Assembly (NCBI RefSeq): GCF_001317345.1
Contig: NZ_JXCG01000003.1
Location: 243,850 to 307,849, forward strand
Length of the DNA stretch: 64,000 nucleotides
Direction: 5' to 3'
Origin: Thermococcus sp. EP1
GTDB lineage: Archaea; Methanobacteriota_B; Thermococci; Thermococcales; Thermococcaceae
How positions within the stretch are numbered: position 1 is the first letter of the stretch; the number at the start of each line of letters is the position of its first letter. The position numbers were made by a program, and so were the translations under genes. This document shows positions 28,057-37,917 of the stretch, piece by piece. Under the pieces are notes generated by a model. The model did no database searches. It worked only from the letters and a program-made list of their open reading frames with translations, and was not told the DNA's origin.

Positions 28057-29436
28057 ATGATCGGAATGTTCATCTTCGGAGGGAAGAAAAAGGAGGAAAA
28101 AAAGAGAAGGGTAGAGGAGAAGAAACTCCGACTGCCGGAATCTGTTTTGGTCGCGATACAAAAGTTCCACGCACGTGCAAACAAAGGATATATAAAACTG
28201 GTTGCGGAGGCCGATCCTGAAAAAAATGAAAGTAGGGCCATGAGAATAATGGATGCAGAGCAACGGCATGAAGAGGGAAATATGTATATATCGGCACTAA
28301 AACAAAAAAAATACCAAAAAGTGGGTGCGTTCACAAAATTTGAAGAAAGACCCCCAAGAGGTCTACCCATCGTGCACGGATTCCTCGCACTCCTTCTCTC
28401 CTATCACAGCGGAAAAGTCCTCCCGGAAATTGGGCACGCCGTAGGCGACGCCATTGACAAGTATTACTTCGCAGGAGAACGAGATATTAGCGATATCAAA
28501 AAGAACCCTGAGGAGTTTGCAGCGCTGGTCGCGAGAGAGTTAAAGGAAAACAACATCATAACTGACGAGGAAAAGGCAAAACAGGCAATACTTAGAGGGC
28601 TTCCTACGATCATAAGAATTGCAGAGAAGCTATGGCCAGAGAACCACGATCCAGAACACCTCGAAAAAGCATCTAACGCATTGTATAAAGGCGTAGAAGA
28701 TCCAATCCACATCCTTAGGCAAGTAGGCATCGACATAGAGCCAGAACTGGAAGAATTCCGGCAGCTACTCGCGGAGATTAGTGGGAAGGAGGTAAGGCCG
28801 AAATTCCCCGAAACGAAGAAAGCAGTCGAGGAGGAGCTCAGGGCAAAGGGGGTGCCAGAAGAACAGATAAAGGTGGTGGCGGCACGACTGGCAACAGCTG
28901 TTTGGCTGGAGAACCAGCTCCGCGCGCTGAAGGAATCATCCACTGCACGACTCTACGGTGGGGTGTCGCTCATAGAGATCAGAAACCTGAGGGAAAAAAT
29001 AGTGGCGAAAAAGCACGTGGCGGAGAAGGCAATGGAGCACATAGAGAAGTACTGGATGAAGGGAGCAATACTGCCCCTAGAGGAAAGGCACATCGACCCG
29101 AAGATGTTGCCATTCGTCAGGGAACATGCAGCAGGTATGATGAAGGATATAAAGAACCTCGCCGAACGGGTGAAGAGAGGGGAGTTGGACCCGCAGGACG
29201 TTAGAAACATTCTGACAATAGAGAGGGATCTGCTGGACGTAACCCATGAAGCGATAGAGAGAACGATTGGGAACCCAGAAAACCTCATGAAAAACAGAGG
29301 CGCAAGGGGAGTTGAAGATAAGTTTATGATAAAGAGGGAAGCGATTGAGGCCATGCACATAAAGCTAAAACCGCACTTCGAAACGGCGAGAGTGAAGGTT
29401 CCCGTAAAAGGAGATCTAATATTCAACGAGCTTTAG
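28057..29436 (+). CDS. Large unknown helical protein of the GC-rich cassette
   Basis: Not recognised. The 459-residue protein begins MIGMFIFGGKKKEEKKRR, a short hydrophobic start followed by a very basic stretch. It is otherwise almost wholly helical and charged, with one moderately hydrophobic segment (GLPIVHGFLALLLSYHSG) near residue 110 and no cysteines. The start has GAGGGGTG four bases upstream. It follows the preceding gene after 49 bases on the same strand and shares its high GC and codon use, so the two were probably acquired together and act together. No catalytic motif is seen; a structural or scaffold role is possible. Confidence 0.78.
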   Translation: MIGMFIFGGKKKEEKKRRVEEKKLRLPESVLVAIQKFHARANKGYIKLVAEADPEKNESRAMRIMDAEQRHEEGNMYISALKQKKYQKVGAFTKFEERPPRGLPIVHGFLALLLSYHSGKVLPEIGHAVGDAIDKYYFAGERDISDIKKNPEEFAALVARELKENNIITDEEKAKQAILRGLPTIIRIAEKLWPENHDPEHLEKASNALYKGVEDPIHILRQVGIDIEPELEEFRQLLAEISGKEVRPKFPETKKAVEEELRAKGVPEEQIKVVAARLATAVWLENQLRALKESSTARLYGGVSLIEIRNLREKIVAKKHVAEKAMEHIEKYWMKGAILPLEERHIDPKMLPFVREHAAGMMKDIKNLAERVKRGELDPQDVRNILTIERDLLDVTHEAIERTIGNPENLMKNRGARGVEDKFMIKREAIEAMHIKLKPHFETARVKVPVKGDLIFNEL

Positions 29437-29442
29437 TGTTCC

Positions 29443-29597
29443 CTAAGCTTTTTCAAACAAATCCCTAGTCTCGAAGACGAAGTAGTCTTCGCGCTCAAAA
29501 GACCTTGAGGGCCAAAGTTGTCTTTCTTACGCGCCGTTCACCGTAGATTATAATCAGTTCAGCTTCCTCACTCTCTTAATATTCAAGGATTGCGGAT
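29443..29597 (-). pseudogene. Remnant of a second archaeal P-loop ATPase
   Basis: On the minus strand one can read AILEY, a stop, then ESEEAELIIIYGERRVRKTT and LALKVF, then a frameshift into REDYFVFETRDLFEKA and a stop. This is the N-terminal Walker A region of the archaeal DEXX/AAA ATPase family (normally YGRRRVGKTT); here the loop reads RVRKTT, with G replaced by R. A stop, a frameshift and loss of everything downstream make it a clear relic. It flanks the GC-rich cassette on the side opposite the intact ATPase. Confidence 0.75.
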
Positions 29598-29646
29598 CAA
29601 AACCCTGGTGGAAAAAGTAAAAAGAGTTTGCAATCTAAATGCAAAT

Positions 29647-31033
<1,387 letters not shown>

Positions 31034-31056
31034 ACATTTATGGATTTGAAACCCAA

Positions 31057-31064
31057 GTTTTAAA
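31057..31064 (-). promoter_or_regulatory. TATA box of the small leaderless gene
   Basis: On the minus strand TTTAAAAC lies 26 bases (centre to ATG) upstream of the gene ending at 30707. This spacing places the transcript start at or next to the ATG. Confidence 0.6.
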
Positions 31065-31117
31065 CCTAACCGCCAAACATTTAAGCTTCTTTGTGTATTC
31101 TGTAAGCGGTGAGGAAA

Positions 31118-31774
31118 ATGAGGATAGTTGCAGTAACTGACATTCATGGGAGGGGAAACAAGGCCCGAGAATTTTTAGAGAATATTAAGGAAGAAACTTT
31201 TGATCTTCTTTTGATAGCTGGTGATCTAACCCATTTTAGAGGAAGAGAGGCAGCCTATAACATTATAAAAGAATTCATCAACCTGGGAGAACCCTTTTAT
31301 GCTGTCATGGGTAACTGCGACGGTAGAGATGTTCTTGAAATGCTGGAAGAGTTGAATATAAGTCTTCACGACAGAAGAGTGGAATTTAAAAACGTTGGCA
31401 TTATTGGAATAGGAGGTTCAAACATCACACCATTCTCAACTATATGGGAGTTCAGTGAAGAAGAGATCTGGGAGATTTTGATTAACAACTATCAGGATGG
31501 CGATATAATACTCTCTCACGTCCCACCAAAGAACACAAAAGTCGACAAAACATTTGTTGGGACTCATGCAGGGAGCAAGGCCTTACGGCGATTCATAGAA
31601 GAAAAGCAACCTCCACTTGTAATATGTGGCCATATACATGAGGCGATTGGGATAGATGAGATCGGGAGGACCCTTATTGTAAACCCTGGACCCCTATCAA
31701 GAGGACATTATGCTATAATAGACTTTGATGAGAATGAGAAAAAAGTGAAGGATATAACTCTTGAGAGGTTTTAA
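31118..31774 (+). CDS. Calcineurin-like metallophosphoesterase
   Basis: A 218-residue two-metal phosphoesterase of the YfcE/MJ0936-like family. Seen in order: VAVTDIHGRGNKA, LLIAGDLTHFRG, AVMGNCDGRD (GNxD/H motif), ILSHVPP and ICGHIHEAIG. Together these provide all the metal ligands. Substrates in this family are mostly phosphodiesters or nucleotides; the natural one is unknown. The ATG after GCGGTGAGGAAA is preferred over the in-frame GTG inside that ribosome binding site. It ends about 46 bases before the tRNA gene. Confidence 0.9.
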   Translation: MRIVAVTDIHGRGNKAREFLENIKEETFDLLLIAGDLTHFRGREAAYNIIKEFINLGEPFYAVMGNCDGRDVLEMLEELNISLHDRRVEFKNVGIIGIGGSNITPFSTIWEFSEEEIWEILINNYQDGDIILSHVPPKNTKVDKTFVGTHAGSKALRRFIEEKQPPLVICGHIHEAIGIDEIGRTLIVNPGPLSRGHYAIIDFDENEKKVKDITLERF

Positions 31775-31820
31775 TGGATGGAAAACTTTTTAAGTTGGCT
31801 TTAAAGATAAAAATCGGGAT

Positions 31821-31897
31821 GGGCCGGTAGCTCAGTTTGGGAGAGCGCTGGCTTCGCAAGCCAGAGGCCGCGGGTTCAAATCCCGCCCGGTCCACCA
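31821..31897 (+). tRNA. tRNA-Ala (CGC anticodon)
   Basis: A complete cloverleaf with encoded CCA. The acceptor GGGCCGG pairs with CCGGTCC and contains the G3-U70 wobble that defines alanine tRNAs. The D arm is AGCTCAGTTTGGGAGAGC; the anticodon stem CTGGC/GCCAG encloses TTCGCAA, anticodon CGC. The T arm carries GGTTCAAATCC. CTTTTTAAG about 30 bases upstream is a suitable TATA box. No intron. Confidence 0.97.
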
Positions 31898-32024
31898 TAT
31901 TCTTTTGGTAATGTTTCTCAGCTCTTGGGAGAACAGTTTAAAGGATGAATGTACAAACTCTTCTTGGCGTATGTTATAACCATCTTCAGCAGTTGTTTAC
32001 TACCATCTTATGGAGGAATTAAGA

Positions 32025-33650
32025 ATGATGAGAAAAATATTAAAAAGTGAAGAAGCCGTTGAGAAAATTCCGGATAATTCAGTAGTTGCGATTTCAGGTT
32101 TTAACCTTTTAGTGGCTCCAGAATACCTTATTTTAAAACTTTATGAGAGGTATAAACAAACAGGCCATCCAAAAGGTCTCTTTCTTGAAGTGAATCCAAT
32201 ACCAACAGCTCCAGGGAGAGTTCTTGATAAGATTGCAACGGAGCTATACAACGATCCTGACCAAGAGTTTTTGTCTGGAATTTTGGTTACTTATCCTGGC
32301 TGGTCTCCCACATTGCAAAAGATGATTCAAGAAAATAGAATCGAAGGGTACACCTGGTCAATTGGCACAGCTTCTTGGTTCTTCAGGGAAGTTGCAAGAG
32401 GTTTACCTGGTGTATTAACTAGGGTTGGACTTGGTACATTTCTTGATCCAAGAGAAGATGGGGGATATTTGAATGAATTGGCTAAAGAGAGAAAGAGGTG
32501 TAAGATTGAGGTCATTAACATTCAGGGGAAAGAATATCTGCTATATCAGGCCCCCAAGCCAACTGTAGCTCTTATCAGAGGCACAACAGCTGATGAACTT
32601 GGAAATATCACAACAGAAAAAGAGGGGAGTTTCACGGAGATACTTAATTTAGCTCAAGCTTCAAAAGCTGAACCAAATAAAGGTATTGTAATCGCTCAAG
32701 TAGAAAGAATTGCCCGATATCCATCGTTACATCCTCAGGACATTAAAGTGCCTGGTCCTCTTGTAGATTATGTTGTTGTGGCTCCTCCTGAGTTCCACAT
32801 GCAAAGTGCGAATATTCATTACGATCCTAGAGTGTCAGGAGAGGTCATTCCTCCAATTACCTCGAACTCGACTTTAAAACCTATGTTAAATACCCAGAAG
32901 GTTATTGCACGACGGGTTCTACTAGAAATGATAAACCTTGTGAAAAAGCTTGGAAGACCAATTTTGGTCAACTTGGGTATAGGAATACCCACTGGAGTTG
33001 CTGAAATTGCAATGGAAGAAGGACTTCAAGAGTATGTATTAACAACAGTTGAATCTGGGCCATTTGGAGGGATTGCACTAAAAGGACCAGACTTTGGAGC
33101 TTCTATTGGCCCTTTTGCCATAATTTCTCAGCCTGATCAATTTGCCAACTACGAAGGGGGAGTAATTGATGCAGCGAGTCTAGGGTTTATGGAAGTAGAT
33201 GAAAAGGGGAACGTAAATCCCTCTCTGCTCCCCGGTAGGTTGCCAGGTCCAGGAGGATTCCCTGTGATTTCATATGGTTCACCAAGAATGTTTTTTGCCG
33301 GTCACTTTACAGCAGGTAAAAAGAAGTTAGAGATAAGAAATGGAAAGCTCAACATAGTGAAGGATGGAGAGATTGAGAAGTTTGTTAAAAATGTGTACAA
33401 AATAGTGTATAATGCAGCACTTGGATTGGAGAAAGGGCAAGAGGTCATTTACATTACAGAAAGAGCAGTTTTTAGACTTACAGAGAAAGGACTTGTTCTT
33501 GAGGAGTATGCCCCAGGAATTGATGTAGACAAAGACATCCTAGACAAGATGCAGTTCCGACCTAAAATTAGTAGAAAACTAGACGAAATGGATGAAAGAT
33601 TATTTAAGAGGGGCTCTATGGCATTAAAAGAGGAGATAGAAGCGATTTAA
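32025..33650 (+). CDS. Fused-subunit CoA transferase (propionate/acyl-CoA type)
   Basis: A family I CoA transferase with both halves in one 541-residue chain, as in propionate CoA-transferase. The N-terminal half shows IPDNSVVAISGFN; the C-terminal half starts around residue 305 with GRPILVNLGIGIPTGVAE and has the catalytic glutamate in TTVESGPFGG at about residue 340. It moves CoA between short-chain acids, probably in amino-acid fermentation, the usual growth mode of this group. The exact acid pair is unknown. The ATG 12 bases after GGAGG was chosen over one 15 bases further upstream. Confidence 0.88.
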   Translation: MMRKILKSEEAVEKIPDNSVVAISGFNLLVAPEYLILKLYERYKQTGHPKGLFLEVNPIPTAPGRVLDKIATELYNDPDQEFLSGILVTYPGWSPTLQKMIQENRIEGYTWSIGTASWFFREVARGLPGVLTRVGLGTFLDPREDGGYLNELAKERKRCKIEVINIQGKEYLLYQAPKPTVALIRGTTADELGNITTEKEGSFTEILNLAQASKAEPNKGIVIAQVERIARYPSLHPQDIKVPGPLVDYVVVAPPEFHMQSANIHYDPRVSGEVIPPITSNSTLKPMLNTQKVIARRVLLEMINLVKKLGRPILVNLGIGIPTGVAEIAMEEGLQEYVLTTVESGPFGGIALKGPDFGASIGPFAIISQPDQFANYEGGVIDAASLGFMEVDEKGNVNPSLLPGRLPGPGGFPVISYGSPRMFFAGHFTAGKKKLEIRNGKLNIVKDGEIEKFVKNVYKIVYNAALGLEKGQEVIYITERAVFRLTEKGLVLEEYAPGIDVDKDILDKMQFRPKISRKLDEMDERLFKRGSMALKEEIEAI

Positions 33651-33772
33651 GCTAATATTTGAAGTGATAAGTCTAGTTTTATCTTGGGGAAGCTCAGCTC
33701 TTTTATCAATTTTTCAAAGATTGGGGCAAAACTTTTTTAGGTGCTTTCCCTTCATGCACTAAGGTGGTGGTA

Positions 33773-35476
33773 ATGGTGAATAAGTATGAGGCTCTTCAAG
33801 ACTTGATGAGAAGGAGAGGTTTTGCGTGGGGTAGTTTTGAAATCTACGGTGGAGCGAGAGGTTTTTACGATTACGGTCCTCTTGGAGCTACAATAAAGAG
33901 GAAAATTGAGAAGAAGATTAGAGAAGCTTTCATAAGGGAAGGGTTCTTTGAAATTGAGACTCCTGATATTACTCCAGAGGAGGTTTTTATAGCTTCAGGA
34001 CACGTGGAAAAATTTGTTGATCCATTAACTGAATGTAAGAAATGTGGCTCAAGATTCAGAGCGGATCACATTGTGGAAGATGTTCTTGAGATAGACACAG
34101 AGGGCCTAAGTGCAGAGCATTTAACTCAGTTGATAAGAGAGCATGATATAAAGTGTCCCGAATGTGGGGGAGAACTTTCTGATGTTTGGTACTTTAATCT
34201 GATGTTCGAGACTTATATTGGTCCTTACAAAGATAAAAAAGGATACCTCAGGCCTGAAACTGCTCAAGGCATATTTGTAAACTTTAAGCGTTTAAACAAC
34301 TTTGCAAGAAACCAGCTTCCATTTGGAGTGTTTCAAATTGGCAAAGCTTATAGAAATGAAATCTCTCCAAGGCAAGGAATGCTCAGACTTAGAGAGTTCA
34401 CTCAGGCAGAGGTGGAGATCTTCTTCAATCCAAACGAAACTGAGCATCCACATTTTGATGAAGTGAAAAATGAAGTTCTTCGTCTTTATCCAATCGAACA
34501 TCAGCTCAAAGACTTAGGAATGATTGAACTCTCCTTAGAAGAGGCTGTTAAGAAAGGTTATCTTCTGAATACTTTCTTCGCTTACTACATGGCGATGGTT
34601 AAGAGGATTCTCCTTGATATCGGTATTCCTGAGGACAAGATAAGATTTAGGCAACAATTACCCGAGGAGAGAGCTCACTACTCCACTGACACATGGGACG
34701 TAGAAATCCACAGTGAAAGGTTTGGTTGGATAGAGTGTGTGGGTATAGCATACAGAGGAGATTATGACTTGAGCAAGCATATAAAGGAAAGCGGTGCAGA
34801 TTTAACCGTAATGATCCACTATAAAGAGCCTAAGAGCATTAGAAAGCTCAAGGTTTCTCTTAACATGAAGCGCGTAGGACCTAAACTAAAAAGCGATGCA
34901 AAGAGGATTAATCAAAAACTGCAAGAGATGAGTCAAGAAGAGCTTAAAAAGATAGTTGAGGGGCTGGAGCAGATAGGGAAGGTTATCATTGACGGGTATG
35001 AGCTTGAGAAAGATGATTTTATTATCAAAGAAGTTGAGGAAAAGATAACTGGTGAAAAAATAGTGCCCCATGTCCTAGAGCCGAGCTTTGGTATAGACAG
35101 ACCATTCTATCTCCTTCTCGAGAATTCATTGGTTGTGGATGAAGATGGTAGGGTTTATCTGAAAATTAAAAAGGATATGGCCCCAATAGAAGTTGCAGTT
35201 CTTCCATTGGTGGCAAAGGAACCTCTCACAACAATTGCCTATGACATCTTCAGAACCCTACAGAAGGAAGGATTTATCGTGGTTTACGATGAGAAGGATA
35301 CAGTAGGAAGGAGATATGCAAGGTATGATGAGATAGGAACTCCCTATTGTGTGACAATAGACAATCAAACCCCTGAAGATAATACTGTAACAATCAGGGA
35401 CAGAGATACGAGAGAGCAGATTAGGGTTAAGATTGAAGAGCTTCCAGAGAAGTTAAGGGAGCTTATTTTTGGATGA
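33773..35476 (+). CDS. glyS: Glycyl-tRNA synthetase, alpha2 type
   Basis: Class II synthetase for tRNA-Gly. Seen: RRRGFAWGSFEIYGGARGFYDYGPLG near the N-terminus, a zinc-binding pair CKKCGS ... CPECGG (about residues 85-130), motif 2 AYRNEISPRQGMLRLREFTQAE, and motif 3 EPSFGIDRPFY near residue 440, with a C-terminal anticodon-binding domain. The length of 567 aa is normal for archaea. GGTGGTGGTA before ATG 33773 fixes the start. Confidence 0.97.
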   Translation: MVNKYEALQDLMRRRGFAWGSFEIYGGARGFYDYGPLGATIKRKIEKKIREAFIREGFFEIETPDITPEEVFIASGHVEKFVDPLTECKKCGSRFRADHIVEDVLEIDTEGLSAEHLTQLIREHDIKCPECGGELSDVWYFNLMFETYIGPYKDKKGYLRPETAQGIFVNFKRLNNFARNQLPFGVFQIGKAYRNEISPRQGMLRLREFTQAEVEIFFNPNETEHPHFDEVKNEVLRLYPIEHQLKDLGMIELSLEEAVKKGYLLNTFFAYYMAMVKRILLDIGIPEDKIRFRQQLPEERAHYSTDTWDVEIHSERFGWIECVGIAYRGDYDLSKHIKESGADLTVMIHYKEPKSIRKLKVSLNMKRVGPKLKSDAKRINQKLQEMSQEELKKIVEGLEQIGKVIIDGYELEKDDFIIKEVEEKITGEKIVPHVLEPSFGIDRPFYLLLENSLVVDEDGRVYLKIKKDMAPIEVAVLPLVAKEPLTTIAYDIFRTLQKEGFIVVYDEKDTVGRRYARYDEIGTPYCVTIDNQTPEDNTVTIRDRDTREQIRVKIEELPEKLRELIFG

Positions 35477-35510
35477 TTTCCTTTTTTCTTCATTGTCTTG
35501 TACCGAAGGA

Positions 35511-35519
35511 TTAATATAT
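35511..35519 (+). promoter_or_regulatory. TATA box of the DUF402 gene
   Basis: TTAATATAT is centred about 26 bases before the ATG at 35542, so transcription would start at or beside the ATG and the mRNA is leaderless. No ribosome binding site is present there, which fits. Confidence 0.6.
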
Positions 35520-35541
35520 CTCAAAATGCAGTGAATTATCA

Positions 35542-36051
35542 ATGGTCAGAAAAATTCACCTCATTTACAAGCGTGTTCCAAATCGAATTCTTGAGAGAGA
35601 AGATGAGCTCATAGCAGATCTAGGTGATATAATTGTGGCAAAGTCAAAATTTGAGGGGATGCTTACTCCACTTTTCGTTAACGGAGTCAAAGTTATTGAT
35701 AATGGTTACACAATGATCTATTTTGCCTTTATTGGAGAGAAGTATGATATACTAAAAGTTTATGACAGAGAAGGCAACTTTAAGGGCCTTTACATTGATG
35801 TTCTAGCATATACTAAAAGAGAGGGTGATAATTTGGAGATGCTGGATCTGTTTTTGGATATTTTTATTTTCCCAAATGGAGAAGCATTCCTTCTTGATGA
35901 AGAAGAACTGGAGATGGCCCTTAACTATGGATTGATTGATAAAGAAACATTTGACTTTGCCTATTCAAAAGCAGAAGAAATCATCAAAAAGTTTAGAGAG
36001 GGTGCATTCCCTCCAGATGTGGTTTGGAAGTATTCACTTTCCTCTCCATAG
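35542..36051 (+). CDS. DUF402 family protein
   Basis: A 169-residue beta-barrel protein of the DUF402 family, shared with nucleoside di-/triphosphatases of Gram-positive bacteria and with the C-terminal part of archaeal RNase FAU-1. Seen: YDILKVYDREGNFKGLYIDV and LDLFLDIFIFPNGEAFLLDEEEL, the acidic, aromatic metal-binding pattern. The enzymatic activity is not certain. Its last 18 bases overlap the end of the convergent beta-helix gene. Confidence 0.82.
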   Translation: MVRKIHLIYKRVPNRILEREDELIADLGDIIVAKSKFEGMLTPLFVNGVKVIDNGYTMIYFAFIGEKYDILKVYDREGNFKGLYIDVLAYTKREGDNLEMLDLFLDIFIFPNGEAFLLDEEELEMALNYGLIDKETFDFAYSKAEEIIKKFREGAFPPDVVWKYSLSSP

Positions 36052-37197
36052 AATGATTAAAATGGCCAAAACTGCCAAGATTGGAAATAAGTATTTGGAT
36101 TCTCCGTTTTCTTGAGGGGATGAAGGTGTTGTTGGGGAGTTTGTTAAGTTATTTGGAGAGCTTGTATTCATTTCGGATTCTTCTGCAAGTTTTATAATTT
36201 CATAGTTCTCTGAAGGAAGGATTAATGGGTATTCATCCACTTTGAAAGGCCACTCTATAACACCGTCTCCATTTTCATCAGATCCATTATACGCGACCCA
36301 GTAATTGCCCAAAAATCCTTCAAAAGTCTCGTTTCCAAACTTGTAGATCACTTTTGGAGAATGAAAAGTATTCTCTCCTGCATGGTACAGATAAAAGAAG
36401 CCTATACCTTCACTTGGTTGAGATGGTTTTTCTTCGCCATAAAAATTATTCAGATAAATAGTGTTATTGTGCCCAAAGATGTACATTCCATACACTTCTG
36501 CCGCATACTCCATACCACCACTTATGGGGAGGTAAATCGTGTTTCTAGTTAATTCATTATTATTAGAACGGTCTAAGTAAATTGCTGCTCCTTTGCAGTA
36601 GCCCCCAAATGCTGCAGAGGGGTAGCACTTAATTGAGCTTACAAATCTATTGCCGTAAACCATAGAGTTCTTGACCATTACCAGATATACCCCGTAGATA
36701 TTGGAGAAAAGGTATGAGTGTGGAACAAAGGAGTTATTTATGATATATAAATTCTTTGAATAATCGGCAAAAATCGCTCCTCCCTTACAGTCAGCGTCCC
36801 CTGCAAATTCACTTTTCCAATAACAATATAGATTTCCTTTGAAAATGCTATTGATAATAGTAATGTTCTCGGAGTTGACGATCCTTATTCCATAACTGCA
36901 TTTAATCACTCGTACATTCTCAATTCTAACGTTTTTTGCATTCTCGAGAATTATGCCTGGGCGCTTATTATCTCCGATTATAGTCAAGTTTCGTATGAGA
37001 AGATATGCGGTAGTGTTCTTAACTAAAATGCCAGTGATATTGCTTGCATTTATGATCAAATTTTCGAGAACATATGGATCTTCAGGAATACCGGAACCAG
37101 GAAGTTCTTTTAGACTCTCGTCACCAATAAATGCCAGTTGCGTTGCATTTGCAAAGGGCACAAAAAGAAGTATAGCAAAAACCACCAGGACCCTCAT
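36034..37197 (-). CDS. Secreted parallel beta-helix surface protein
   Basis: A 387-residue cell-surface protein. Signal peptide MRVLVVFAILLFVPFANAT, a right-handed beta-helix with many N-rich turns (NTTAYLLIRNLTIIG, NSENITIINSIFKGN, NNELTRNTIYL; NosD/CASH-like), a Thr/Ser/Pro/Asn linker (residues about 340-365), and a C-terminal membrane anchor YLFPILAVLAILIILW with basic end. N-glycosylation sequons are frequent. Such proteins bind or cut polysaccharides or are structural; no catalytic residues can be named. It is convergent with the DUF402 gene. Confidence 0.85.
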   Translation of the reverse strand: MRVLVVFAILLFVPFANATQLAFIGDESLKELPGSGIPEDPYVLENLIINASNITGILVKNTTAYLLIRNLTIIGDNKRPGIILENAKNVRIENVRVIKCSYGIRIVNSENITIINSIFKGNLYCYWKSEFAGDADCKGGAIFADYSKNLYIINNSFVPHSYLFSNIYGVYLVMVKNSMVYGNRFVSSIKCYPSAAFGGYCKGAAIYLDRSNNNELTRNTIYLPISGGMEYAAEVYGMYIFGHNNTIYLNNFYGEEKPSQPSEGIGFFYLYHAGENTFHSPKVIYKFGNETFEGFLGNYWVAYNGSDENGDGVIEWPFKVDEYPLILPSENYEIIKLAEESEMNTSSPNNLTNSPTTPSSPQENGESKYLFPILAVLAILIILWRGK

Positions 37198-37252
37198 TAG
37201 GCTCCCTCACGTTTAAATAGGCACCATACCTAAAATACCTTATGGTGGTTGG

Positions 37253-37537
37253 ATGATAAAAGAGAGCAAAGAAGGAGTAATACTCCAAATCTATGTGCAA
37301 CCAAAGGCAAAAAGAACTGAGATAGATGGGGTAGATGAGTGGCGCAAGAGATTAAAAGTTAAAGTAAAAGCTCCTCCTGTTGAAGGAAAAGCGAACAAAG
37401 AAATTGTAAAGTTTTTCTCCAAGCTCCTTGGAGCTGAGGTAAGCCTCATCAAAGGAGAAACCTCACGAGAAAAAGATCTTCTGATAAGAGGGGTGAGTAT
37501 AGAGGAAGTTAAAAAGAAACTCGAAATTTATCGATAA
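37253..37537 (+). CDS. DUF167 (YggU) family protein
   Basis: A 94-residue alpha/beta protein of the YggU/DUF167 family: ILQIYVQPKAKRTEIDG, LKVKVKAPPVEGKANKEIVKFFSKLLG and SLIKGETSREKDLLI. The family is widespread and still without a firm function. Its 3' end overlaps the convergent membrane protein gene by ten bases. The ATG is preceded by TGGTGGTTGG. Confidence 0.92.
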   Translation: MIKESKEGVILQIYVQPKAKRTEIDGVDEWRKRLKVKVKAPPVEGKANKEIVKFFSKLLGAEVSLIKGETSREKDLLIRGVSIEEVKKKLEIYR

Positions 37538-37884
37538 CGTAGAAACGCTATGTAGTAAAACGCAACCCCAATTAAAATTACACCTCCAACAAAGAGATAC
37601 AGCGCTTTTTCAGGTTTTTCTCTTATCATGACCATATAACACCCCTCGGAATATGAGTATTTTATGTTCGCTTTTTTAACAAATATTTGTTCCTCTTTTA
37701 CAGTGAATACCTCCTCGCCTTTATGATAAACTTTTAGAAACCCTTCTTGAATGCTTATTTCATAACTTCCAAGGTTTCCAAAGTTTCCTTCGCAGAAAGT
37801 CTTAGATAGGGTTTCACTCGGGTAAATAAAGAAGCTAAGTATCAAAAGCAATCCAACGACAATGAGATACTCCTCAATTTCCAT
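37528..37884 (-). CDS. Small two-helix membrane protein, unknown
   Basis: A 118-residue protein with an N-terminal helix (YLIVVGLLLILSFFIY), an outward loop or domain of about 65 residues with two cysteines (KTFCEGNFG, SEGCYMVM) that could pair, and a C-terminal helix (YLFVGGVILIGVAFYYIAFL) ending in arginines. No family recognised. It converges with the DUF167 gene and has no operon partner. Confidence 0.68.
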   Translation of the reverse strand: MEIEEYLIVVGLLLILSFFIYPSETLSKTFCEGNFGNLGSYEISIQEGFLKVYHKGEEVFTVKEEQIFVKKANIKYSYSEGCYMVMIREKPEKALYLFVGGVILIGVAFYYIAFLRYR

Positions 37885-37917
37885 GATGAAAGATTAGGTA
37901 AGAAGGTTAAAAAGGTT

